A DNA stretch of 64,000 bases from Acanthosepion lycidas (GCA_963932145.1 OZ010593.1:29262396-29326395); one strand, 5' to 3'; shown: positions 35,190 to 46,681, numbered from the stretch's first letter. A program made the numbers and translations. Notes: a model not told the origin generated them from the sequence alone.

Positions 35190-35440
35190 ATGAATGTTTA
35201 TCAGATTGATAATGGAGAGGTTTCCTGATACCAAAATCAGAAGGTGCATTGTGATGGTGAAAGATGCATTCCAAAAGCTAAGCAAGGTATTAAGAAACAA
35301 GAAAATTTCATTAGAAACAAAGATGCCAGTCCTCCTATATTGCAGTGAATGCTAGGCAATAACCTTACAGATGAAAAAGAGACTTGAAGCAACAGAAATC
35401 TGCTTCTACAGAATGATGCTGAGAATACCATGGATTAAAC
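35190..35440 (+). mobile_element. LINE ORF fragment (family C)
   Basis: Translation gives 'CIVMVKDAFQKLSKVLRNKK', 'ISLETKMPVLLYCSEC' and 'MKKRLEATEICFYRMMLRIP'. These are typical of the part following the reverse transcriptase in RTE-like elements ('KRLEATEMWFYRRMLRI'). No frame-breaking stop was noted within the readable part, but the element is only a fragment. Confidence 0.75.
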
Positions 35441-35479
35441 ATTTTTTTTTCAGGAAGGTTCACCCTTTGCAAGGCTTGG

Positions 35480-37480
35480 GTGCCACTTGAGGTAGATAGT
35501 TACATTTGGAGGCCATTTGTGTGTATAGGAGTGGAAGATGATGGTTAACCCTAGCCTTGGATGGGTTAAGGTTGCAGTGATCAAGGAAACGTCCTGTTGG
35601 AAGTCAGTTCCACAGGGCAGTGGTTCATGGGAATGAGCTGCTCAAGTGGAATTTACTTCTCACTAACAGAATGCAGAAGGAATGTGGGTGGTTTGCTATT
35701 ATGTAAGTGGCATGTCATGTTCTTGCTCTGAAGGTTTACCTCAACAGGACCAGGGAATATCACTCATCTGAACACCTCCAGTGGAAGCAGTGGTGAGAGA
35801 GAGGTTGGAGGGTGGTGAATAATTTGTCACCCACAAGTGCTCTGAGACACTTATCAAGGTTTGAGAGCAAAATCTGATCAGTACCTGCCCAAATATAATA
35901 ACAGTACTCCATTTTTGGCCTGATCCAGCTCTTGAAAAGGTAGAGGATAGCAGGAGTCAGGTACTTACTGGAGTGGTACAGACAGCCAACTATTTTATCT
36001 GCATCCTTAGGAACAAATTGTATATACAAGTTCCACTTTAGGTCAGGTGTTCGTTTGTCTTTCAAAGCACAGTGCCTCCCCAAGAAGACCTCCATTCATC
36101 CTGATTGGTGGTAGTTCAGTGTCAGATCGGCAATGATGGAATGTAACTAGCTTATTCTTCAGGGTATTGAATGTAACCAGCCAGTTTTTTTACCTCAATG
36201 GGTAGTTTGTGCAAGATTGGAAAAGAAACCAATCTCTGACCATCAAGAGTTTCAGAGGTACACCTGTTTATAGTCGTACCATTGGCATAGATGTTTACAA
36301 ATGATCTTTGGCAGATCATTTATGAAAATCAAAATGAGGCATTGGTCTGAGGAGTAACCCCTGTGGGATGCCTGCATTGACCTCTAGGGCTCCAGAGGAC
36401 TGGCCATTGATAACTAGCTTCATAGACCTACCCACTAGGAAGGATTTTATGATTGAGTAGACCCTTTTGGTGATTCCATCACTGGAGAACTTGCATAGTA
36501 AGCCTTTGTGCCACAGCTTGTCAAAAGACTTTGAGATATCTAGTGCTATGGTCCTCAAGGTTTGTTTGTTGTCAAGAGCCTAACTGATTCTGTGAGTGAT
36601 GGTAGTTAGGATGTCAACAGTAACCCATACTGCTCATCACTGAAGAGGTTGTTCGTTTCTAGCTGCTCAATGATCCTCTTATTGATTATGGCCTCAAAAA
36701 GTCTGCTGATGATACTGAGGAGATTGTGGTCCTGTACGGGGAGAGGAAAGATTGCACATCCTTGTTCGTGAAAACCAGGCATACGCTTGACACCTTCCAA
36801 AGGCATGGGAAGGACTTCTCCTTCAAGCATCGGTTAAGTAACTTTGCAATGATTGGAGATAATTCCGGGTTGATGTATTTAAGTACTTGTCTGGACAAGT
36901 GTCTTTCTTAGGGTCAAGGCCTTTTATAAGTTTGGAGACTTCTCATGCTGTGATGGTAATATTACTGAGATTGTGCTTGAAACTTGGGGAGTGGATTGTC
37001 TTTGTCATTGAATGTTGTGATGGAGGCAAAGAGTTTTGCCTTATCAGTCAAAGATATCACCTTGGGGACATTTAAGATTGTAGGCACAGCCGTTTTACCT
37101 CTGTTCATGATTTGATTGGTCTTCCAAAATTCATGGGATCTAATTTGTTTCTTTTCAAACTTGGGCTGGGCTGCTCTTGGCATTTTCTAGAACTTTTTGC
37201 AGCAATTGCATGCAGTTCTGAATGTGAATGCAGTGATGGCTGAACTACATTTCTCCTTGTGACAGATATTGAAGTAATCATTTTGGTGAGTTATGGCTGC
37301 AGCACATTCAGGGATGAACCAAGGTTGACTGTTTGGTTTATGCTGGAATTGCTGGGGGGGGGTATAGAAATCTCCATTCCAGAAAGGATCCAATCAGAGA
37401 CAAGGGCAGCAGTTTTTGAAGAAGATTGGGAGAAGAGCTTCCATCATGTAGGATTGAAAGCTGAGATAATAATAGTTTAG
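35480..37480 (-). pseudogene. Dead LINE (family A, CR1/L2/Jockey-like) covering reverse transcriptase and C-terminal region
   Basis: Read on the minus strand from about 37400 downward, the pieces are: an N-terminal segment with 'QPWFIPECAAAITHQND' and 'FWKTNQIMNRGK'; 'LKEKSFPCLWKVSSVCLVF' (RT start); 'SRLFEAIINKRIIEQLE'; 'ALDISKSFDKLWHKGLL' (first catalytic Asp); 'NAGIPQGLLL'; a YANG tetrad at 36278-36289 where the catalytic YADD box should be; and the C-terminal 'LKWNLYIQFVPKDADK' to 'IRPKMEYCYYIWAG' segment (35760-36095). It is split by several frameshifts and has lost both Asp of the YADD box, so it is inactive. The endonuclease domain is not present. Confidence 0.88.
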
Positions 37481-37489
37481 TGATACAAA

Positions 37490-37755
37490 TCTGGGAGGGG
37501 TAAAGTTGGATGCACACCTTTTCCAAGGGTGTTTGCCCATTAATGAGTATAATGAACCCAACTGAAATTGGAACTTGGCTCTCTGATTAACAATTCCAAG
37601 CCATTATGCAATACACCACCTGCATATCCAAAGATACAGTACCTGGTGTTCCCAAACAGTTACCCATCTAGGTATTAACCACACTCAACATTGCTTTAAT
37701 TTGGTAATCATATAGAAATTTTTTTTCAGTGTCATGTGGCTGTAAGCTATTTGGA
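37490..37755 (-). mobile_element. Chimeric 5S rRNA-tRNA SINE (family B), inverted
   Basis: On the minus strand the copy opens with a 5S-rRNA-like segment (37635-37750): 'cttacagccac' at the start, 'ctagatgggtaactgtttgg' (5S C-box region) and 'gaacaccaggtactgta' at its end. Then come the tRNA-like A-box part 'ggtggtgtattgcataatgg', the B-box part 'aagttccaatttcagttgg' and the shared body 'ccttggaaaaggtg'. Diverged, with no preserved target duplication seen. Confidence 0.75.
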
Positions 37756-37959
37756 AACAGGACATGTATTTGAACACCACAAACAAAGATGTGAATATCA
37801 GCTGGTAATGATGATGGCTATTGGCCTCTTTAATTAATAATTATAAATCGTAGTGATTTTTACCCTTTAGCATTACTTTTCATCCTTGTTCTACCATCCA
37901 TTCAAACAAACTCAAGTAGATCCCTTGATGGTTCTCAAATTCTCTTGTCTATGAGTTTT

Positions 37960-38165
37960 AAATTCTCTAAGCCCCCTTTTCTCATTATATATCATTTTTT
38001 TTATTGTTAGCATCAGTTTCATTTTACTTTCTATTATCCTATTTGTCTACAGAACAGCATCTCTGTTGCTTCAAGTTTCTCCTAATCAACTGTAAGGAAA
38101 TTGTCCAGCATTCATTGCCATATAAGAGACTAGACATTACATAACAGTCCAGAATTCCATTTTAT
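37960..38165 (-). mobile_element. LINE fragment (family C, inverted)
   Basis: 'ctacagaacagcatctctgt' and 'ggaaattgtccagcattc' are the antisense of the family C ORF segment best seen at 61600-61720. Confidence 0.5.
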
Positions 38166-38550
38166 CAGCATTGGGGTTTTATTGCCCCCACCCACCTGAA
38201 AATGTGGTATTATGCTATATGTTGTGATTGGATGAAGAAGGATGAGTTCTTGTGGTGATAACAATAATTGTTAGAGTGGATGGGTTGTAAGTCAGATCAG
38301 CTAGGTATAGGATAGACAGTGTTGACCAGCCTTTCCCCACTTCCCTTTTCGACCTTGTTTCACAAATACATGTATTCATGTGTTAAATAAATACATGACA
38401 GACCAGAACTTTCTTTTTCATTTGAAAGAAAATTGTCCTCTCTTTTAATACTTTGCTTAGTTTCTGACAGAATTAAGTAGTTTCTCTCAATCCTTATTAA
38501 AATTAAATTATTAAAGTTTTCCTTTTTAAATATATCAAATTTAAAGTACA

Positions 38551-39838
38551 TCAGGTCATCCCATAAGTTCTGTTCGAATTTTAACTTTTTGTTAAAATGA
38601 ACAAAATTTAAAGAGTATTTTATAATGTCTAATGGAGCTGAACATTATTTTTATGTTTAAATGCATTTAAACTGATCAAATTTTATTTCAGAGAACAATA
38701 AAATTAAATTTTGTTTGATTAAAATCCTGTTAACATGGAAGTACCCAAGAATCATTTGAGGCAGATAATGATTTATGAGTTCAAGAAAGGAACTCAGTAG
38801 CAGAAGCAGCTAGAAACATTCACTCAGTTTATGGAGAGGAATGTGTGAATGAAAGAACTTGCAGAAGATGGTTTGCAAAATTCAGAGGCGCAGATTTCAC
38901 CCTTGAAGATGAAGATTGAACCAGACATCTAGTTGAGTTTAATGAAAATCTTCTTGAAGTAGCCCTTGAAGAAAATCCTGCTTTATCAGTTGAGGAATTG
39001 GCAGTGGTTCTCAGTTCAAACCATACAACTGTTCATCGACATCTTCAACGACTTGGAAAAGTTCCTAAACTTGGAAAATGGGTGCCTCATGAATTGCCTG
39101 AAAACAACCTCAAATCCCGAGTTGACATCTGCTCTTCTCTCTATTCTCGCTAACTTGTTTCACCGTTTTTGGATAGACTTGTGACTGGCAACGAAAAATG
39201 GATCTTTTATCGAAATGTTAAGCATCATTGACAGTGGCTTGGTAAAGGGGAAGGACCCCAACCACAGCCGAGAAGGAAACTTCATGGGCAAAAGGTTCTT
39301 CTTTCAATCTGGTGGGATCACCAAGAAATAATCCACTTTGAATTCTTACTACCTAATGCAACAATTAATGCTCAAATATACTGTCAGCAATTAGAGCATT
39401 TGAACCAAGCTTTGAGGAAAAAAAGAGCTGCTCTAGTGAATCAAAAAGAGGTGATGTTTCATCAGGACAATGCGTGACCTCACACAGAAAGAATCATGTC
39501 ACAAAAGATCAAAGAACTTGGTTGGGAGAAAATTCCTCATCTACCTTATTCTCCTGATCTTGCTCCTTCAGACTACCATTTGTTTCATAGCTTACAGAAT
39601 CATTTGGAAGAAACAGCTTTTGTAACACCAGAAGAGGTTAAAACTGACATTTGTGTGTTCTTCGAATCAAAGCCAAAAGAATTTTACAGTAATGGAATTA
39701 GTAAGCTTGTTAATAGATGGAAGGAAGTCATAGATAATCAGGGAAAATACATTGTTGATTGAATCTGTAATTAAATGTAACATTTGGTCACTTGTTTTCT
39801 TTATTCAAAATTCGGACAGAACTTATGGGATGACCTGA
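38551..39838 (+). mobile_element. Full-length mariner transposon, inactivated (D34D type)
   Basis: A 1288-bp element with terminal inverted repeats TCAGGTCATCCCATAAGTTC on both ends and a TA at the right flank (39839-39840; CA at the left, probably a mutated TA). The transposase relic runs from about 38735 to 39762: 'RRWFAKFRGADFTLEDED' in the N-terminal region, 'TVHRHLQRLGK' (helix-turn-helix), 'GNEKWIFY' where GDEKW is expected, 'FHQDNA', 'LPYSPDLAPSDYHLF', and 'NGISKLVNRWKEVIDNQGKY' at the C-terminus. The spacing between the second and third catalytic Asp is 34 residues. The first catalytic Asp is Asn, there is a frameshift near 38800, and several in-frame stops follow, including one replacing Arg after HQDNA. 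It cannot move by itself. Confidence 0.95.
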
Positions 39839-40129
39839 TAGATAAATGAACATTTTGGCAAGCCACTCTCCCATAATTATCTTTCCTTTTTAGGTAGTAA
39901 CAGCTGAAAGCTGTTACATCTATTCACCCTTAATAAGATCTATTTTTTCTAAATATCCAGAGTTTTAGTGTTAAACATACTTTTCAAGTTTTTCTCTCTT
40001 TTCATATCTGGAACAAATTAATTTATTGATTCATTCATTTTCTACAGTTTATCAACTCTTTATTAGGTTATTTGAAGCCAGAAAATATTTTTAGATTGTA
40101 AGAATATTTTTTTAAAATAATAATAATTT

Positions 40130-40437
40130 ATTGATATGAGTCCTACTAATTAACCCATAGCTTGGGGGAGAAGAGGTGGATTCGTACCTTTCCCAAGGTT
40201 ATTTGCACATAAGTGAATATAACAAACCTAACAGGAATTGGACCTCAGCTCTACGATTAACAATTCTAACCCATTATCCATTAAATTACCTGCACATCAA
40301 AGCTTACAGCACCCTAACCCTGCTGTATTCCCAAATGGTCACCGATCTAAGTACTGACCAGGCTTGACATTGCTTAAATTTGATGATCATATGGGAATCA
40401 GTGTTTCAACATAATGTGGCTGTTAGCCTTCAACAAA
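40130..40437 (-). mobile_element. Chimeric 5S rRNA-tRNA SINE (family B), inverted, just upstream of the 63-bp exon
   Basis: Minus-strand order: a 5S-rRNA-like leader (about 40308-40434) with 'aagcaatgtcaagcctggtc', 'agtacttagatcggtgacc' and 'atttgggaatacagc'; then a tRNA-like part with 'ggtaatttaatggataatgg' (A box) and 'gaggtccaattcctg' (B-box region); then the body 'ttgggaaaggtacgaatcc', ending in 'attattatt'. The first 133 bp of the + strand copy (40130-40262) recur identically at 40963-41095. Confidence 0.85.
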
Positions 40438-40685
40438 TTAAAAGAATATGTCTAAGAGTTTTTTTTTCTTTGCTGATTTTCTTATGTCTAAATGAACAAA
40501 AAAAAATCTTGATAGTCATTATTGAAGAATGTTTTTCACAAGTTGCTATTGAAAAAATAACTAATAGGTATTTGCTCCATTGATTGGCACTTACTTCCTT
40601 AAATTGTTTAAGAATCTTCTTCTCTAATAGAAAATAAACTTAAAATCAGAACATTTAAGATTCTGTTTCTCTTCTTTTCTTGTAG

Positions 40686-40748
40686 AAAATGGATTTAAAT
40701 AAAGATGGTGTGATATCATTGGAAGAATTTATGGATACATGTCGAACA
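40686..40748 (+). CDS. KCNIP: KChIP-like calcium sensor, exon encoding EF-hand 4
   Basis: A 63-bp phase-0 exon (21 codons) bounded by 'cttttcttgtag' and GTAAGT (40749). It encodes KMDLNKDGVISLEEFMDTC plus RT. The loop DLNKDGVISLEE has canonical EF-hand 4 ligands at positions 1, 3, 5, 7, 9 and 12. The vertebrate KCNIP counterpart (starting KMDRNQDG) is also 63 bp, which supports orthology. The reading frame joins the preceding exon (…FS) and the next (DP…) without a shift. Skipping the exon would keep the frame but remove EF-hand 4, one of the two calcium sites that matter most in KChIPs. It lies between two identical 133-bp SINE-derived segments. Confidence 0.92.
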
Positions 40749-40962
40749 GTAAGTATCAACATTTTTTTTTTCATCTCCAAAACGATTTGTGCATATCAAA
40801 GTAGTCAATTTGTTTAATCTTAGAATTTTGGCTATTACAAAAAAAACCCCCCAAAAAACAAACATTTATTTAAAGATCAATATGTTCTTTAATGATTAGA
40901 ATTCAAATTCTTCATTTCACCAGGCTGTATTTATACTTACTGGATAAAAATGAAATTACCTA

Positions 40963-41095
40963 ATTGATATGAGTCCTACTAATTAACCCATAGCTTGGGG
41001 GAGAAGAGGTGGATTCGTACCTTTCCCAAGGTTATTTGCACATAAGTGAATATAACAAACCTAACAGGAATTGGACCTCAGCTCTACGATTAACA
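40963..41095 (-). repeat. Exact 133-bp duplicate of part of the upstream SINE
   Basis: Base-for-base identical to 40130-40262, from 'attgatatgagtcctacta' to 'cagctctacgattaaca', in the same orientation and 833 bp away. Other copies of this SINE family in the window are clearly diverged, so this piece was copied locally and recently and is not an independent insertion: neither the 5S leader nor the A-box part is present. Confidence 0.95.
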
Positions 41096-41394
41096 TGTGT
41101 TTCTCTCTAGCATCTGAAAATTTAAGGCTAACCTATTAAAAATTCACTTGGCTTTGCTTTTTGTCTAACAGCAGGATGTTTTTCAAGAGTGCCACTTGAA
41201 ACCAATTTCTCTTGAGAGATGTCATTATGATTAAAATTCAAAGTAAATATCATATTTTCTCATATAAAAAAACAGCAATTTCCAAGTCACAATTGGAATT
41301 TGTCCAATCAGAAAGACACTCTAAATTTATCTCGTCAAAGAATGTATGGGTGAATAGCATATATGTATTGGTATAGGTTTGTTATTAAAAACAA

Positions 41395-41735
41395 GGACAC
41401 ATTGCCCAGTTGATAAAAGCATTGGTTGAAGTAATCCAAAACTGGCTTAACCCAAATAGTTGTGAGTTCAATACCTACCCACAGTAGAGGTGGACAAAAA
41501 CTTGGAGAAGTTAGTTAATAAAGGGAATTAACTGAAACTGAGATATCTGGAAAAGGCATGGCATGTGGAACTAGAACAATCTACTCCTGTGGGCTAAATA
41601 AAGTGTTCGGTTTGAAATTCCAGAATATATTATTTGAAGAAGGCCAGGAGTGTACAACGACCAAAACATAGTAAATATGACTACAAAGACGAGGACAACA
41701 GTCCAAACGATGTAAATAGTGTAAATTGTTACAAT
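41395..41735 (+). mobile_element. tRNA-derived SINE (family A), near full length
   Basis: The head has 'tgcccagttgataaaagc' (A box, 41403-41420) and 'gttgtgagttcaatacc' (B box, 41459-41475). The body has 'ctagaacaatctactcctgt' and 'caacgaccaaaacatag', then 'gaggacaacagtcc', ending 'gtaaatagtgtaaattg'. The copy at 59700-60048 has the same order and a clearer A box. Confidence 0.8.
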
Positions 41736-41739
41736 ACCT

Positions 41740-42600
41740 CATCTCAGAAATATATCTGTAGAAAGATATTTAACACTATTTACTTATTGCTTATTTACAA
41801 GAATAATTTTATATTTACAAGATTATAAAAATGTGTGAACCCACTAAAAAAAAAAATATATATTATTTACCATTTTATAGAGAAATAAATATGAAAAGAA
41901 ATTGTTTTACTCATAAATCTATAAAAATGTCTGTAAAGAAAAAAAAATTAAATAAACACTTTATGAATAACAGTAATTATAAATTTTGAAAAAAAAAATG
42001 CATTTTCTGGGAATGTCTTTCATTTGCTCCTGCCACATACAATAGGTTGAGAGCATCTCTTCTGCTTAAATATTTTGATAATTTTGTAATTTTTATAAAT
42101 TTTTGGATATATGTATATGTCCCCCTATTTCATGAAAAGCATTCTCTATTTTTTTTTATTTATATTGTGATGAGCATTAGACTTTTAAGTGCTTAAGAGT
42201 TCCTTTAAAATCTATTACTGATTTTATTACAAGGGTAATTGAGTTTTGTTTTCTTATAATGTCTTCTTGTAGCTAAGTAACATTAGCTTTAAGGCAGATT
42301 CTTCTATTAAAAAGGGAATACAGGTTCAATTTCTCTCAATATTTTGAGGCACAGAGTTAAAACAGTAATTTTGGATCTAGCTGAAGTCAAGAACGAAAAT
42401 GATGCATTACAAAAGATTTTTGTTGCTTTGAAATAGATATACTTCAATGTTGACCCACACAGACTGAGCCCAACAGCCACAGCCACAACCCCCAAAGTCA
42501 CCACTAATATGTGTGTGTGTGGATAATGTAATGGGTATCAGTTCAAATTACAGCCAAGCTTTTAACATTAACTTTCATTTATAAATGTAAAATACAATAA
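41740..42600. other. Third KChIP intron, AT-rich, no recognised feature
   Basis: A-rich and T-rich low-complexity sequence with no exon signature or repeat recognised apart from short homopolymer runs. Confidence 0.5.
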
Positions 42601-43265
42601 GAAAAGTGTAATATTAGCTGACGTGTTTCATCCAATGTGGACTTTTTCAAGGCAAAAGTGAAATTAATTCATTAAAACAAATTAACTAATAATAACAAAA
42701 CAAAATGTCCTTAGCAACTGGATGAACTTAGAAAACGCTATTATATTCATATAGTTAACTGAAAATTATGTTAAGTACTATCATGTGTGGAAATATTGTT
42801 TTTATTGTTGTGCTGACGAATTCAACCATTTTCTTTTGATTTCTTGACACAGTTGTGCACGTTTGCTTGGGAGAGTAGTAATTCTGTTAGGAAAGGTGAA
42901 ATAGGGAAAAAGCCTGGGCATAGATTAATATTTGGATAATATTCAATGGCAGCACTCTTGAGGATTTTCCTTCTGAGTGAGTTATTTTCTTTTTTTATGT
43001 GTGTAGCATTTTTAAAATCAAAATTGTGGTTGAATTTATTTCTATGTATGACTAATGCATTAGTTAAGTTGTTTTTTGAGAGTTCTCTTTTGTGCTCATA
43101 GATGCGTTTTTTTAAAATTTTGATTTTAATATTTTCTGCTATTTTTTTTATACATTCTCTCTCTCTAAATTTCTTTGGATAAAGTAATGTTTTCATTGGA
43201 GAAATATTATGATGTTTTCGCTGTAGAAACATTATGATAAAAACAAGAAAGACAAGGATGCTCAT
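42600..43265 (-). mobile_element. Penelope-like retroelement 3' end (second family) with GIY-YIG C-terminal part
   Basis: The minus-strand frame 42822-43265 (147 codons) includes 'IYEHKRELSKNNLTNALVIH', 'NKFNHNFDFKNATHI' and 'NSLRRKILKSAAIEY'. This is the pattern H-K, NALxxH, NHxFD, RRxxxSAxI seen in the second half of GIY-YIG nucleases of Penelope-like elements. The 3' flank on the same strand contains 'gaaaaagtccacattggatg' and 'aaacacgtcagc', a typical Penelope 3' feature. The reverse transcriptase and the GIY and YIG boxes are absent. A shorter copy of the same family lies at 62550-62895. Confidence 0.72.
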
Positions 43266-44219
43266 TTAAGAGACATTGAATATGTCATATTGCCTACCAT
43301 CTCCAAGTCAAACCTTAAATCAATAACTTTGTAAAAAAATACATTGGTTGTTAGTCTTTCTAAATCGTTCAACTTGCTGAAAATCTTTAGATACTACACT
43401 GTTTAGTTGGTAAGCGACCCACTCACATTGCCAAGTGATGCGTTTTGTTGATTCCAAGTGTGGAACAGAAGTACTTTAGTAATTATGAGACAATCTACTT
43501 TAACCCAAGGGTAGGAGGAAGTCAAGATAGGAAGCAAGATGACACACAGATGCTTTCATAGCAAATACCATAATACAGAACTGATCAATGAACTTTCGAA
43601 AACGGCTTGTATTAGATTAACATTACATGACAATTACATTAACGCTGGACTTATATTTAATCAGAAGCTCAATTTTTTTTCATTCTCTTTTTGCCTTGTG
43701 TCAAAACCATTATTTAGTCACACAAGAACAACAATAACAAATGAGTTAATCAAATTTGGATTGGATAAATGAAGGGGAAAAAGCAAAAGGTTGTTTTACA
43801 CAAGAATTAGAAAAAAATAAAGTTAAATTCTGAAGAGGATTTTCCTTCCAGCTAAAAGGTTACTTCTAAACTCAGTATCAAAAAAAGTTTGTTCTTTACA
43901 CTGAGCCATTTAAGCAGAAATTTGGAGAAAACTAGATCTACTGATAAAATGAACCTGTCAAACCAAATATACATCAAGTTATGCTTGCCATCTTTTCAAA
44001 GTCAGAAAGTAATGTCTTTTCTAAAATATACACAAAATACCTCAGTTCTTGTTGCTTGGTTCAAGTACCATATATATGGCCTTCCAGAAAGCAAGCAAAA
44101 TTGGTTGTACTCACCTCTTCTCTAAATATCAAGTGACAAATTTTTACATGATTACATGATGTCAACTGCAAAAAGGATTTCTGGATCTGATTAAGCTCTC
44201 TTGTGAATAAATCAAATAT

Positions 44220-44425
44220 ATATTTACTTACCAGCTAAGGTTTAAATAGCAGGGTAAGACTGGACCCTCTAGCTTTGGATGGTCACCAGCCAAGGAAAAG
44301 AATTATACTGAATTCAAAACTATGGAGAAAACCACTCAATTGTCTTTTCCAGGAAGGTATGGCAATTGATGGTAATTTATAAAGAGCCATGATCATTTAT
44401 GTTTTGAAAAGATAGTGTTTACTTA
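44220..44425 (+). mobile_element. SINE B body joined to a LINE-type 3' tail
   Basis: 'agcagggtaagactggaccc' and 'ctagctttggatggtcacc' resemble the family B body, 'actgaattcaaaactatgga' recurs inverted near 63110, and the segment ends with 'aagagccatgatcattta' and 'gttttgaaaagatag', which resembles the family C LINE 3' end. It may show a shared SINE/LINE tail. Confidence 0.45.
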
Positions 44426-44640
44426 TATATATAAGTAAATTGTATATATTTGTCTTGGATGCTACCTGAATTTTACCAAAACCAAAATAGTTTCCATTCC
44501 TGATGATGACTGGAGGAACCGTTGAAAGTTCTTGCATATTTAAGGAAGACCTAATACAGTTTATAATTTTAAAAAACAAGGATCATAACATTCATTGTAC
44601 GATTAGTGGGTTAATGCATCTTTGTAATGCATTCATTGTA

Positions 44641-44641
<1 letters not shown>

Positions 44642-44669
<28 letters not shown>
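44642..44669. repeat. (TA)n microsatellite
   Basis: Short TA run. Confidence 0.9.
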
Positions 44670-44671
<2 letters not shown>

Positions 44672-44884
44672 AAAATATTTTAAAGCTATTTTTGCTATTA
44701 TTGAAAAATCAGCAGTTAATTATCACTTATTACAAAATCTTTTCTAAAGCATATGCAAAATAAATTTTGGTTAGTCAGTCCTTCTCATCCATGACTCAGA
44801 ATTCAGTACCATTGTTTTCTTTTCCAGTTACATGTGATATCCATTTTAGTTGTTGTTATTGTTGAAAGTACTCTAGTGATGTGG

Positions 44885-45216
44885 TTTCTTTTATTTGGTA
44901 CTGTTCTTTATGACTATGTACCACCAGTCCACCATACTCAATGAAGGAGCGTCCTGGGTATGACGATAAACTACGTCCAACAACAAGGCCTCAGATAATG
45001 TTTTCAGAAAAATAATGTTGCCAGCTATACGTTTTTGGGAAACAATAATGTTGCCAGCTATACGTTTTTTTTTTTTAAACAATAATGTTGCTAGCTATAC
45101 GTTTTTTTTTTTTTTGGAAACAATAATGTTGCCAGCTATACGTTCTTTGGAAAAAATAATGTTGCCAGCTATGCGTTTTTGAAAAAATAATGTTGCCAGC
45201 TATATGTTTAATAGTA

Positions 45217-45273
<57 letters not shown>

Positions 45274-45330
45274 TTAATTTGGCATTAAATGACCCACAGT
45301 GGCTGATATGTCATAAAACGCAACCAACCA
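44885..45330 (-). repeat. Interspersed repeat D, variant with six internal tandem units
   Basis: 'acgataaactacg' and 'aaggcctcaga' correspond inversely to the unique part of 14440-15000. Six copies of 'aataatgttgccagctatac' follow between 45012 and 45207, separated by poly-T tracts of varying length. A (TA)n run (45221-45271) and an inverse of 'gggtcatttaatgcc' complete the copy, followed by (CAAC)n at 45321-45341. Confidence 0.7.
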
Positions 45331-45344
45331 ACCAACCAACCATC

Positions 45345-46680
45345 AATGAAGGATGATCCTAAGATTTATATGCTTCATTCACTCAAAGCCATTTTTAATC
45401 ATTGATCTGAGAAGGTTTGATGCCATGAATGACATCAGTATCTATGTCTCAGTGGAGGTTATTTAAAAACATGAGTTTTTAGGTAAATGTTTTAGTTTGC
45501 TAGTAATTTGCAGTGTTGGCTGAAACTACCTCTAGAGTAGCCTATTCTATGTTCAATTTCCACTTCTATACTAAATTTGTCATAGCTGATCTATACACAT
45601 GGGATATGTGTATAGTATCATGTCTGACCACTTCTAGCACAATCAAATGCAACAACTCAATGTGATATTAATTCCACAGGTGGGAAGAAGACCTGCATCT
45701 ATGGCATCTCAATAGCTGTCCATAACTGTCTGATACAGCATCATGTGAATAGGACTTTCAACCATGTTTAATTTGACATGTTCCCACAGTTTATTGGAAG
45801 TCTCCAGAAAGTTCTTTGGGTACAATTACACAATGCTGAAATTACCCATTTTGTTGGGAGTACATGGAGTCCATAAATAGGTGAAAATATTGGTAAAGCA
45901 ATGAAACATAGTGCTGACTAATAACATGTTTAGTTGGACCAGAAGATATAACTTATGACCAATAGTACAAATGAAACTGCTACCATTAAGACAACTGAGG
46001 TCTGCATCACACCACCCAAACCCTACCATCATCCCCAAATCAATTCTGGTTGAAACTGTGACTCATGTTGCAAGTTTCCAAGTCATCTAAGGCCGAATTA
46101 GTGATGTCACAAGCCTAAACAAGGTCATGTATTTGATGTCATAGTGTTAACAGGAGAATGCTGGTGGGTCTTCTGCTAATTTCTCGCATGGAAGCTAGAG
46201 AATGCTGAACCAATCTGCTGGATATACATTCGATATGCGCTGCACTGAATTTGGATAGTATTTTAGTCTGTGTTGCTTGTCTATTACTGACAGAGCACAG
46301 CAAATGTAGATCTTGCCATTTCTATGACGTCAAGATACAGTATCTACACCTGCCTTTATCTTTGCATTTTACTCACCTATGACTTTTAGTATGTTGGTGT
46401 AACTACATAGTATTTATATTTTTCCTTTTGTACATTAGCATTGGTAGTTTTTAGTTGGAAGTATCTTGTTTTAGACTTCTTGTATTTAGTGCAATATTGA
46501 CTGGAATAGCTTAGCATTAGGTTGTATTTAGATTCAGATAACTTCACTGTAATTATTGCTATCATGTTAGACTATTATGTATAGAGTTTTAATCCTTTTT
46601 CTGTGAGATGAACATCATGCAGGTTCTCAGAGTTTGTATCCCTGCTAATAATTCTTACTGTAACTTGAACCTTCATGAGG
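45345..46680. other. Third KChIP intron, no firm feature
   Basis: Unclassified sequence. 'attccacaggtgggaagaag' at about 45670 resembles antisense LINE ORF ends elsewhere in the window (31980 and 57500), so part may be an old LINE copy. Confidence 0.4.
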
Positions 46681-46681
46681 C

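Noticed and set aside
45345..46680. Possible LINE or host exon in the third intron
   Set aside because: Only a short 'ttccacaggtggga' similarity to other LINE ends; not enough to define an element.
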